Shown piece by piece: positions 1-6,668 of a stretch of 9,330 nt of DNA. The DNA lies in NCBI GenBank assembly GCA_046349315.1, contig JAXMCQ010000045.1, forward strand, positions 1 through 9,330. The letters run 5' to 3'. Position numbers and translations under genes: made by a program. Origin of the DNA: JAEUMG01 sp046349315 (GTDB taxonomy: Bacteria > Pseudomonadota > Alphaproteobacteria > Rhizobiales > Aestuariivirgaceae). The number at the start of each line of letters is the position of its first letter. Position 1 is the first letter of the stretch. The notes beneath the pieces were generated by a model, which ran no database searches, was not told where the DNA came from, and was given only the letters and a program-made list of their open reading frames with translations.

Positions 1-235
1 GCCAGTCAGAAGCCGCGCCGGAGAAGATCTTGGTGATGGCGGCAGTCGCCTCGGCGATCCCCTCGATGATGCCGACCGCGAGGGCCGAAGTGCCCAGAAC
101 GGTGACAATGTAGATCGGCAGCAATGCATGAATCATCTCGGAAGAGATGTCCATGAGCATCGAGACAAATCCGAGGACCCAGATGCCTGTAGGTATCTGT
201 CTCAGGTATTGCCTAGGTCGGGAATGATGTTCCAA
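1..235 (-). CDS. MFS transporter, N-terminal part (runs off the window)
   Basis: The minus-strand frame reads through to the window edge and gives about 78 residues. It contains GIWVLGFVSMLMDISSEMIH, then ALLPIYIVTVLGTSALAVG and IEGIAEATAAITKIFSGAAS. This is the first and second transmembrane segment pattern of a drug-efflux-like major facilitator permease, so an inner-membrane transporter of unknown substrate is expected. The frame opens after a TGA at 248-250. No ATG lies ahead of the conserved GIWVLGF segment, so I chose the TTG at 235-233. Its Shine-Dalgarno match (AAGAGA) is weak. The ATGs at 160 and 154 lie inside the first membrane helix and are unlikely starts. The gene is separated by about 780 bases from the operon upstream of it and is probably transcribed independently. 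Family is fairly certain; the start and substrate are not. Confidence 0.75.
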   Translation of the reverse strand, partial: MEHHSRPRQYLRQIPTGIWVLGFVSMLMDISSEMIHALLPIYIVTVLGTSALAVGIIEGIAEATAAITKIFSGAASDW

Positions 236-447
236 TTCTCTTGCTTGTCAATCCCATCGCGCAGGACCGCCATTAGGGCAGTTCAGCAGGTGCGGCAAGA
301 GATGAGCACGCGGATTGAAGTTAGACCTCGCCGTGGGAGATCCATTCCCATGTCTCATTGCTGCTAAGGAGTTTCCCCGACTTCTGCTGCGCCTTTCCAG
401 ATTTCGCAAATTGGCCCTTCTCGGAATTGCGAAGCAGCTCGTCCATA

Positions 448-472
448 GTCCGCTATTCGATAGAGTGCGGAC
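448..472. repeat. Stem-loop, GTCCGC/GCGGAC
   Basis: GTCCGC at 448-453 is the reverse complement of GCGGAC at 467-472. The spacer itself holds CTAT-TCG-ATAG, so two alternative small pairings are possible. No T run follows on either strand, so a terminator role is not supported. Confidence 0.4.
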
Positions 473-538
473 AACTCGGTTGTCGCACTGTCGATTTCAC
501 ACCCGCCAAGCGGGCTCCCCCGCCCGCCCGACTAAACC

Positions 539-565
539 GGACCCCTTGCGCTCCAAAAGGGGTCC
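539..565. repeat. Perfect 9-bp inverted repeat
   Basis: GGACCCCTT at 539-547 pairs perfectly with AAGGGGTCC at 557-565 around a 9-base loop. It lies in the part of repeat copy 1 that copy 2 lacks. There is no T run on either side, so it is not a standard intrinsic terminator for either strand. Confidence 0.55.
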
Positions 566-627
566 ACTCGGACGTTAGCTATCGACCATTCCGCGACCGC
601 GAGCACGGCCACGCCGGGGGATGGGGG

Positions 628-742
628 ATCGAGGGGGATGTTTTCCCGAGTCGCGAATTGGATCACGATCCGGCGCGCCGCATCTGAGCGATCTCGGCGA
701 GCACCAGCCTCGCACAGCTCAGGCCGCCAGATCCCCCTCGAT
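628..742. repeat. 12-bp inverted repeat pair
   Basis: ATCGAGGGGGAT at 628-639 is exactly the reverse complement of ATCCCCCTCGAT at 731-742, with 91 bases between. The pair forms the arms of the right half of repeat copy 1. The right-hand arm has a close counterpart in copy 2 at 6820-6831. Confidence 0.55.
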
Positions 743-846
743 TGTGAATCAGCATCGAAGTGTTAGCACTGCCGGCGGCGTCCCAACTTGTTGAAACTAC
801 GACTGAAATCAACAATCGGAGAGGAATCGGACCGGCGCCGATCGGG

Positions 847-872
847 AATCCAGATAAATAGATAATCCAGAT
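847..872. repeat. Direct repeat AATCCAGAT x2
   Basis: AATCCAGAT occurs at 847-855 and again at 864-872, a 17-base period, within the most AT-rich patch of the left gene-free stretch. It could be a protein-binding site or a slippage product. No gene start lies next to it. Confidence 0.35.
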
Positions 873-903
873 TTTAAATCACGGCCTTAGGTCTATTCGA
901 CTA

Positions 904-1017
904 GGGGTCCCGTTTCGAACCATGTTCACACCTTATGGCGAGGCATTTGCGGGTCAACTCGTCGACTAGCGTCATCGGCCGGATACGGCGACCATCATCC
1001 GCACCGGTATGCTTCAT
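904..1017 (-). pseudogene. IS3-type transposase remnant
   Basis: The minus-strand frame that ends at the TAG at 901-903 reads DDGRRIRP, then MTLVDELTRKCLAIR. This matches the stretch of IS3-family OrfB integrase cores usually written DGR-x-(F/L)R-x-L-(T/N)-(L/V)-(V/I)-DE-(F/Y)-TRECLAIR, which follows the first catalytic Asp region. Only about 36 residues resemble the family. The normal continuation toward the SDNGPEF motif is missing, and nothing upstream in this frame fits because it overlaps the methyltransferase. It begins within a few bases of the methyltransferase stop codon, so an insertion or deletion joint probably lies there. It cannot encode an active enzyme. Assignment rests on motif recall, not a search. 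Confidence 0.6.
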
Positions 1018-1019
1018 CT

Positions 1020-1673
1020 TCAGCCAATCGGAATGCCACCCCGCCGGCCGGTTGCGATCAGACCCTCGACGCCGAAGCCAGCGTTCACGCGCTGCAAGGT
1101 GACTTGGCCATCGGAAAATCCCCCCCTCTTCAGCAAGGCAAGAAGGTCTGCTCCGTCGAATAGACGGTGACTGTGTGGCCCGACGAAGCGCCAGTTGCGC
1201 ATTGCGCTGGAACTTGTTGCATATACCACCAGGCGCCCGCACGGTTTCAACACGCGGCAAGCCTCGGCGATCGCCTTCTCGTCAAACATAAAGTAGGCAA
1301 CATTCACCGCGAGCACAGCGTCGACGCTCGCGACGTCGATCGGAAGCGTCTCAAAGTCATCGCAGTAAAGCCTCAGGCGGCCGGCAGCAACCGCGTCCGC
1401 GTTTTTCAAACGCGCCTGATCGATCATAAGCCGTGAATGGTCTACGGCAGTGACAGAGCCGACATCCAGCGCAAGGATCTGCCGCAATGCGTGGCCAGGG
1501 CCACACCCCAATTCAAGGATGTCTTCGCCCACTTGGGGCGCGAGCGCCTGCACGGCCAGTGCATTGGCTTGGGCGTTCGCAAGGCGCATGGCATGGCCAA
1601 CAAACCATCCCATTGCGCCCTTTGGACGGCGCAGCTGCGCACCGATGCCGGCCCAGACGGCCGAACCGTTCAC
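1020..1673 (-). CDS. SAM-dependent class I methyltransferase
   Basis: The product is about 217 residues and should be cytoplasmic. It has the class I Rossmann signature: motif I DILELGCGPG (ELGCGPG at about residues 54-60), the acidic residue ending strand 2 in VTAVDHS (Asp at about 78), a YCDDFETLP segment, and RVLKPCGRLVVYA as the motif III region. It best fits the Methyltransf_11 type; the substrate is not evident. I chose the GTG at 1673-1671 because it overlaps the stop of the preceding gene as GTGA, typical of translational coupling. The in-frame upstream ATG at 1736 would overlap that gene by 67 bases and add residues with no family character. This is the last gene of the five-gene operon. 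No intrinsic terminator is visible after it, and an IS remnant follows at once. Confidence 0.85.
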   Translation of the reverse strand: MNGSAVWAGIGAQLRRPKGAMGWFVGHAMRLANAQANALAVQALAPQVGEDILELGCGPGHALRQILALDVGSVTAVDHSRLMIDQARLKNADAVAAGRLRLYCDDFETLPIDVASVDAVLAVNVAYFMFDEKAIAEACRVLKPCGRLVVYATSSSAMRNWRFVGPHSHRLFDGADLLALLKRGGFSDGQVTLQRVNAGFGVEGLIATGRRGGIPIG

Positions 1674-2341
1674 GACGCGCGCGCCTGCGCCTTGGACAGC
1701 AATGCTCGCATCACCGCACGACGGCTTTGGTCCCAAATCGGACGGTCTTGTCTGATCGGCAGCGACAGAGCGTGCTTAAGTACCTTCTCGGCCGCGATGT
1801 ATTCCTTCTGACTCATCAGGAAGTCAGCATAGAAGTAGTTGGCGTCCATGCCGTCAGGCGCCATGGCCACGGCGCGCTCCAGCATTTCCCGCGCCTTGTC
1901 AGTATTGCCGAAGCCTACCGGGAACCCTGGCACGCGATAATAGAGGACGCCCAGGCATGTAGGCGCCCCGGCATCGAGAGCCGACGGATCAATGCCATCC
2001 GCTCGCTCCAGAATCTGCTTCGCTTCCTTGGCATAGGTCATCGCGTGCAGCATGCTGGCAAGACCCGCTTCCTCGCTGGTGGCAATGCCCTCCCAGATCA
2101 GTGGTTCGGCACGGCCAGGATACCTGACGGCAATTTCCGCAGCCTGTTTCGCTATTGCCGCCATGTCGTCGAATTGCTGCGGTGCTCCATCTTCCTGGAA
2201 TTTCACGTGCTCCCAGGCGAGTTCAACCTTGTGCAGTTCGGCGTCGAGCGTGGCGTGGTCAGACGAAGCCTGCGCCGTGGTCAGGCAGGATATCGAAAGG
2301 CAAGTGCCGAGCACCGCGGCCAGCATCCTCTTCCTTGTCAT
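1670..2341 (-). CDS. Exported TPR-like protein
   Basis: The 223-residue product starts with a basic N-terminus (MTRKR), a hydrophobic stretch and a likely signal peptidase I site after AQA near residue 25, so export to the periplasm is expected. A Cys lies near the end of the hydrophobic stretch, but the residues around it do not make a proper lipobox. The mature part is helical with TPR-like pairs: AAIAKQAAEIAVRYPG, AMTYAKEAKQILERADGIDP, KAREMLERAVAMAPDG and YIAAEKVLKHALSLP. No catalytic motif is seen, so a scaffold or adaptor role is inferred. The start is well supported: ATG at 2341 overlaps the SDR stop as ATGA, and AGGAG (complement of 2351-2355) lies 9 bases ahead. Its exact role in the operon is unknown; it is the only operon product with a clear export signal. 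Confidence 0.8.
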   Translation of the reverse strand: MTRKRMLAAVLGTCLSISCLTTAQASSDHATLDAELHKVELAWEHVKFQEDGAPQQFDDMAAIAKQAAEIAVRYPGRAEPLIWEGIATSEEAGLASMLHAMTYAKEAKQILERADGIDPSALDAGAPTCLGVLYYRVPGFPVGFGNTDKAREMLERAVAMAPDGMDANYFYADFLMSQKEYIAAEKVLKHALSLPIRQDRPIWDQSRRAVMRALLSKAQARAS

Positions 2342-3117
2342 TGATGTGAACTCCTGATTGTCTGTGAAAGCAACTTGCGGGCCTTGCGATTGCTGCCCGC
2401 AAGCGCACGCGAGGTAAGTGCAGGCGATAAGGCATTGAGTCGCATCAATAGAGACTCAGGAAAACCTGGTGCGACTTCGCCACCACCCTGCATCAGCACC
2501 GCGGCGATGCGGCGCGCAACGTCTTCAGGCGCGTCGAGGCGGAAGCCCGCCATATCTGCGAAGCGCCGAATGGTCTCGCTCGCCATGGAGGTCCTGACCG
2601 CACGTGGCACTGCACAGGTGAACGTGATGCCACAACCGTCGTATTCGCGGCGAAGAGCGAGGATCATCGCGGCCAGACCTGCCTTGGCGCTGGAGTAGGT
2701 GGCAAAATGCGCGAAGGGCAATGCACCAAACACCGATCCCGCGAAGAGCACATGGCCAGAACGCCGCTTCAACATGCTGGAGAGTGCTGCCCGCGCAAGC
2801 TGCGTCGGTGCCAGGAGGTTCACCCGATAGGCTGCGTCGATTTCCTCCGATGGCTGCTCCGCGAAGGGCCCAAAGTATTGGGCGCCGGCAAGGCACACCA
2901 GCATGTCGGGCGAGATTTCCTCTACTGTACCGCAGGCCGTCGAGAGACCCTCGGACGACGCGAGGTCTGCCGCGACATAGCCCGCCACCGCACTGGCCGG
3001 CGGCTGGCGCCCGATGACCGTTACTGTCGCACCTTCGGCAAGCAGCAATGAAACGAGCGGTGCCCCGATGCCGCCTGAGCCGCCGGTAACGACGGCGCTC
3101 TTGCCACTAAGCCGCAT
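2338..3117 (-). CDS. Short-chain dehydrogenase/reductase (classical SDR)
   Basis: From the chosen ATG the protein has 259 residues. It has the cofactor motif TGGSGGIG (11-18), an Arg after strand 2 (VIGR, residue 37) that favours NADP(H), an acidic residue in AADL (51), and LAGA in place of the usual NNAG (about 76-79). The catalytic tetrad is complete: Asn100, Ser128, Tyr141 and Lys145 (YSSAK). It should therefore reduce a ketone or oxidise an alcohol; the substrate is unknown. The frame is open to 3189, but the first 24 residues there are Cys-rich and unlike an SDR, so I start at 3117, where MRLSGKSAVVTGG begins as expected. This ATG overlaps the end of the ligase gene by 11 bases, and the stop overlaps the TPR gene start, so it lies mid-operon. 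Confidence 0.88.
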   Translation of the reverse strand: MRLSGKSAVVTGGSGGIGAPLVSLLLAEGATVTVIGRQPPASAVAGYVAADLASSEGLSTACGTVEEISPDMLVCLAGAQYFGPFAEQPSEEIDAAYRVNLLAPTQLARAALSSMLKRRSGHVLFAGSVFGALPFAHFATYSSAKAGLAAMILALRREYDGCGITFTCAVPRAVRTSMASETIRRFADMAGFRLDAPEDVARRIAAVLMQGGGEVAPGFPESLLMRLNALSPALTSRALAGSNRKARKLLSQTIRSSHQ

Positions 3118-3778
3118 GGGCTTCGAGATCAGTGTGCGGGATTGAGCGGAACAGACCGGCAAACAGCAGGTACATGCTTCGTGCCACATGTATGATGGCG
3201 GCCTGGTCGCCCTTGTCCTCTACCTTGTTCATGAGCGTCTCGAAGAATCTCATGTGCTGAAGGTCCAGTGCGCCATGGGACGTCAGGTAGTGGAAGCAAT
3301 CGTCCCCTAGTCCGAGCGAGGACTGTATGGCGCTCGCACCCTTGCTGGCGAGCTCGATGCTCGTTCCTTCCAGCACCAGCACCATGCCGAACAGACCGAC
3401 AGGGTTGATTCGCGTGACATAGTCATAGATGTAGGAAACCATAAGTTCGGTCGCGGGTTGCGGCGCTCCAGTGCGCACCGCCGCGGCGTCGCCACCGGCC
3501 GCGGCAATGTCGCCGAGTATCCATTCCTCGTGTCCGCGTTCCTCCTCTACATACTCATCGAGCGCCGAGGCCATCCAGATCTGGTCGGGTCGCAGGGCGG
3601 CCTTAGCGGCTTCCATCAGTGGTACCGTGTGCTTCACGTGGTGATATGCTTCCGCAAGATAGGCGATATAGGTGCCGCGGCTGATGCGGCCACAGAGACC
3701 GTCCTGGATCTGCCGCGTTCCAATCAATTCTGCTCGCTCGCGCGCCGTTTCGTGCAGCAGTTTTTCGAAGAAAGTCAT
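3107..3778 (-). other. HDO domain with its own start signal
   Basis: Met488 of the fusion (ATG at 3778-3776) is preceded by GGAG (complement of 3785-3788) with a 6-base spacer, a better ribosome binding site than the one before the fusion's own start at 5239. From this Met the frame gives a 223-residue protein, about the length of a stand-alone HDO enzyme, beginning MTFFEKLLHETARERAEL. The HDO enzyme could be made both as a domain and as a free subunit. Alternatively the signal is a relic of two separate genes that fused by loss of the first stop. The sequence alone cannot say which. Confidence 0.55.
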
Positions 3779-5239
3779 GGAGAACTCCGTTTGAAAGGTG
3801 AGGTCAGGAACACCCGCCCGAATGTGCGTCGCCACGATGGCGGCGCGGCACAGGCGACCGTTGGCAGTGAGCAGGCCATTCTGCGATGTAAACGGCGGCA
3901 CGATGCGCCAGGATGAGATTGTGGCATAAGGCGGCAGGTTGGCGTTGGCGGCCGCAATCGCCGCCTCCACCTGCCGCTTTGTCACCTTGCCGGAGACGGG
4001 AACGACGAGTGCCGAGAGCACACTTTCGCTCTCGTCGAAGACGAAGGCTTGGGCGATGACCGGCTGTGACAGCAGTTCGCTCTCAAGCCACTCCGGCGAT
4101 ACGTTGCGACCGAAGCCGGTGATGATCAGTGCAGACTTCCGACCCCCTATCGAGAGGAACCCGTCTTCACTCTGCGAAGCGATATCTCCGGTGGCAAGCA
4201 CCTGCGGCGTCATTTGCTCGCCGGCATATCCGAGAAAAACGGGATGCTCGACCAGGAGTTCGCCGTCCTCCGCCACACGCGCGCGGACATGAGGCAGCAG
4301 ACGGCCTGCAGTTCCGGCACGCTTTGCACGGGTCACATTGAGCGATATGACCGAACCCGCCTCGCTCAAGCCGTAGCCTTCGTGAACGGGAAGACCGACG
4401 CATTCCGCTTGGGCAAGAAGCCGTGGTGATACGCGCGCGCCTCCCACCGCGACGAAAGTCAGCGAAGGAATGGATTGACGAGTCATCGTGAGAGACCCGA
4501 CAAGGCCGCGAAGCAGTTCGGGTACAGTAATGATGCTGGTGGCCTGCATTTCGTGGAGCGAAGCCGCGAGCCTTGCGAAGTCCGGTACAAAGGGATTGAC
4601 GAGTCCGAGGACGGTGGACGAAGGGACAAGGTAGGTCCCGCCCGCCATCAACACGGCGTAGAGACCCGCAACATTTTCCAGCAGCACGGCCAGCGGCAGC
4701 AGTGCGCAATGCAACGCACCGTGATCACGACCAACCATAGTGACGATTGCGGCGGCGGTCTCTTCCAACATTGCGCGCGAGAGGCAAACACCCTTCGGCG
4801 TTCCGGTCGAGCCCGACGTGAAGGTGACCTTCGCTGTACCGCTGGGAAGGGCCACTGGCGACACTTCACAGAGACGGAATTCAAGCACTGCTCCAGCCAA
4901 GGGTTCTCCACGGCCGGGAGGACAGGCCTGGATCAGATAACTTGCGCCAGACTGCCGCAGTGCATGTTCCTGCTGCTGTCGTGTGAAGAAGATCGGGAGA
5001 GGAACACATGCCCGGCCCAATTGCATCAACGCGAGATCAAGCGCCACCCAGGCGGTGGAATTCTCAAGGCATATCGCCACCGGGCCGTTGCCGGGACAAT
5101 GCCGTTCGATCAGGTGCGCGGCATACCCGATCTCTTCCCATAGTTGGGAGTAGTTTGTTGAACCATTGCTGTCCCTAAGGGCGACGGCATCGGGTGCGGC
5201 GACCGCATGGCACGCGAGGGCCTGGGAAATGCTCAGCAT
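3107..5239 (-). CDS. AMP-binding acyl ligase fused to HDO-type diiron oxidase
   Basis: The 710-residue protein has two parts. Residues 1 to about 470 form an ANL-family adenylating enzyme: A3 motif TFTSGSTGTPKG (139-150), A5 YGLSEAG (289-295), A7 ATGDIA (349-354), A8 GRKSALIITGFGRNVSP (366-382), and an A10 region TANGRLCR in which Arg462 stands where most family members have the catalytic Lys. It probably activates a carboxylic acid with ATP. Residues 488-710 form a heme-oxygenase-like, iron-containing redox domain with a full set of candidate metal ligands: E567xxH570, E624 and H655xxxD659xxH662. Family relatives include UndA, BesC and SznF. The domains are joined by a short linker without a stop. 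The ATG at 5239 overlaps the hemolysin gene as ATGCTGA, and the stop overlaps the SDR. The substrate is unknown. Confidence 0.88.
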   Translation of the reverse strand: MLSISQALACHAVAAPDAVALRDSNGSTNYSQLWEEIGYAAHLIERHCPGNGPVAICLENSTAWVALDLALMQLGRACVPLPIFFTRQQQEHALRQSGASYLIQACPPGRGEPLAGAVLEFRLCEVSPVALPSGTAKVTFTSGSTGTPKGVCLSRAMLEETAAAIVTMVGRDHGALHCALLPLAVLLENVAGLYAVLMAGGTYLVPSSTVLGLVNPFVPDFARLAASLHEMQATSIITVPELLRGLVGSLTMTRQSIPSLTFVAVGGARVSPRLLAQAECVGLPVHEGYGLSEAGSVISLNVTRAKRAGTAGRLLPHVRARVAEDGELLVEHPVFLGYAGEQMTPQVLATGDIASQSEDGFLSIGGRKSALIITGFGRNVSPEWLESELLSQPVIAQAFVFDESESVLSALVVPVSGKVTKRQVEAAIAAANANLPPYATISSWRIVPPFTSQNGLLTANGRLCRAAIVATHIRAGVPDLTFQTEFSMTFFEKLLHETARERAELIGTRQIQDGLCGRISRGTYIAYLAEAYHHVKHTVPLMEAAKAALRPDQIWMASALDEYVEEERGHEEWILGDIAAAGGDAAAVRTGAPQPATELMVSYIYDYVTRINPVGLFGMVLVLEGTSIELASKGASAIQSSLGLGDDCFHYLTSHGALDLQHMRFFETLMNKVEDKGDQAAIIHVARSMYLLFAGLFRSIPHTDLEAHAA

Positions 5240-6027
5240 GGCGAGAGTGCCTGTGCCTGCAGGATCAGATCATCCAGAATTGCAACGCGCGATGCGACGT
5301 TCTGCCGGTTGCGGTCGCGCAGCACTGCCTCGAAGCATTGATGAACCAGACCGACCAGTACACGTGGCCCATCATCATAGTAGAGGCCCCAGTCGCTGCC
5401 GTCATTCGGCAATGCGTCTTTGCGCGCTTCGCCGAGACACATGAGGTCGAAGTCGAAGTGCGCGAAAAGGCGCCTCAGCCTCCCGGTGGAAGTGACCATC
5501 GCATGGCTGAAGCTCTGTTGCCGCATATACGCCGCCATGCCAGCGATAACATACATCGCTGCACGACTTGATCCCGCAGCGAAGCTTCCGAGCTCGACAA
5601 TGGCGTCGCGGCTGACAGATCCGGCTGACAGGGCAGCGATCGCCTTCTCCGCCGAAGTGTCCAGATAGTGTTCGAGGAATAGTGGACCGTCACAGGCGCG
5701 CCGAATCCCGACTGCCGCCACCACGCGCCCACGGCTGTCACTCAGCACGAGAAGCCTTGGGTATCGTACCCGTACGTGGGAGCCAAAAATGTCATTGTAT
5801 CGTGCCTCGATGAAGCGTCTCGCCGGTCGCCCGCCAGGGGCTGAGGGGTCAAGCAACTCGAGGCGGAATTGCCGATCAGCCAACTTTCCGATCGAAGTCG
5901 CCGCAGATCCGATGTTTGTCTGGATCTGCCTCGCCCTATCTTCCGGCGCGAATGGGGTTAAATGCGATGCGCCACGAGGCAAGGCGATTGTCAATTCTGT
6001 CAAGACGAACTCGCTATCATGGACCAA
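5233..6027 (-). CDS. Thermostable-hemolysin-family protein (T_hemolysin)
   Basis: The product is up to 264 residues. It matches the thermostable hemolysin family (PF12261), which belongs to the GNAT-like acetyltransferase clan. Recognisable segments are ARRFIEARYNDIFGSHV, PRLLVLSDSRGRVVAAVGIR, PLFLEHYLD, DAIVELGSFAA, LRRLFAHFDFDLMCLGEA and SDWGLYYDDGPRVLVG. The name comes from a Vibrio hemolysin, but the fold suggests acyl or amino group transfer. No signal peptide is visible, so a cytoplasmic enzyme is more plausible here than a secreted toxin. The frame has no ATG or GTG start before the conserved part. It opens after a TAA near 6077, and I took the TTG at 6027; TTGs at 6003 and 5994 are alternatives, none with a strong Shine-Dalgarno. 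It is the first gene of the operon, and its TGA overlaps the ligase ATG. Confidence 0.82.
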   Translation of the reverse strand: MVHDSEFVLTELTIALPRGASHLTPFAPEDRARQIQTNIGSAATSIGKLADRQFRLELLDPSAPGGRPARRFIEARYNDIFGSHVRVRYPRLLVLSDSRGRVVAAVGIRRACDGPLFLEHYLDTSAEKAIAALSAGSVSRDAIVELGSFAAGSSRAAMYVIAGMAAYMRQQSFSHAMVTSTGRLRRLFAHFDFDLMCLGEARKDALPNDGSDWGLYYDDGPRVLVGLVHQCFEAVLRDRNRQNVASRVAILDDLILQAQALSPC

Positions 6028-6668
6028 ACACTCAGCGTCAGATGAATCCGGAGGTATGAAGCGATTCCAGACTTACCGACCGTTGATTCATGCTGCTATC
6101 GTTCGCCCGACATCGTCGCCATTCCCCGCAGGTTTAGGGCGGCGGAACATAAGCCTGCGGAATACGATGTCTAACCCGAGTTTAGGATTGCAGAACGATG
6201 GGTTGAGGTCATTCCGCGCCAATTCGGGCGCGGTCGCAGGATTCTCCTTATTCCAGCATAATCTCACCACAATCGCCGTCGCCGAGAGACACTTCGTGAC
6301 GCGCCACAAGTGGTGCCAACGGCACAGGCCTCGTAAACTCGGAATCCGAGATCGGAGGACTCCGGTTCATTCCGCGATGGCAAAGACGATCACAGGAGTG
6401 ACTCTCATGGATGCCGCCGAGCGCGGCGATGCCTGGCATAGAGTCAGGAAAGAGGTCGCGGGCACCGCACTCTCACATTTCAATCTGGCCGTCCTGTTTC
6501 CCTCTGATATCCGCACATAGTACGCCTTCGTCGGCGAGACAGACCCGTGACAGGCAACATCAAAGGATGTCGCGAGCGACCTTTCGGACATGCATACTGA
6601 TCCCCGGTGGTCCGCTCTCGGAGCGAGAGCAGGCAACGCGACCATGGCGAAGTCAGCACCCACCCTAT

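Larger units (their letters stand above)
506..742. repeat. Diverged repeat element, copy 1
   Basis: This region shares three blocks, in the same order, with 6669-6844. Block A (506-530) matches 6669-6693 at 23 of 25 positions and contains a GCGGG/CCCGC hairpin whose stem is identical in both copies, one difference falling in the loop. A G-rich block C (616-648) corresponds to about 6704-6735. Block B (650-661, GTCGCGAATTGG) is identical to 6739-6750. A C-rich block beginning at 731 lies the same 70 bases past block B as the one at 6820 in copy 2, and is the inverse of part of block C. Copy 1 carries about 75 extra bases between A and C, including the 539-565 hairpin. I do not recognise the element; a degenerate MITE-like or dispersed intergenic repeat is possible. 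Confidence 0.6.
236..903. other. Gene-free stretch with hairpins and a repeat element
   Basis: No reading frame here resembles a protein I recognise; the short plus-strand frames show no family motifs. The stretch contains a stem-loop at 448-472 (GTCCGC/GCGGAC), one copy of the diverged repeat element (about 506-742), a perfect 9-bp stem at 539-565, and an AT-rich patch at about 847-885 with two copies of AATCCAGAT 17 bases apart. I see no certain promoter and no hairpin followed by a T run. It separates the end of the five-gene operon and the IS remnant from the MFS transporter. Confidence 0.6.

Noticed and set aside
236..903. CRISPR array or tRNA in the left gene-free stretch
   Set aside because: The repeats are two-copy or palindromic with no regular spacer pattern, and no cloverleaf or CCA-ended acceptor stem was found by eye.
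901..1260. Whole 119-codon minus-strand frame as a gene
   Set aside because: Only its last 36 or so residues resemble a transposase. The rest is an out-of-frame shadow of the methyltransferase.
1674..1736. Upstream ATG start for the methyltransferase
   Set aside because: It would overlap the TPR gene by 67 bases and add residues without family similarity. The GTG at 1673 forms a GTGA overlap in keeping with the other junctions.
1487..2344. 285-codon open frame on the plus strand
   Set aside because: It lies antisense to the TPR and methyltransferase genes, its translation has no family motif, and both minus-strand genes have clear domains, starts and coupling.
3118..3189. 24-residue N-terminal extension of the SDR
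   Set aside because: It is an out-of-frame reading of the HDO coding sequence, Cys-rich and unlike an SDR N-terminus. The ATG at 3117 gives the standard beginning.
5233..6027. True pore-forming toxin role for the hemolysin-family gene
   Set aside because: There is no signal peptide or membrane segment, and the gene is in an operon with cytoplasmic enzymes. The family name is historical and the fold is GNAT-like.
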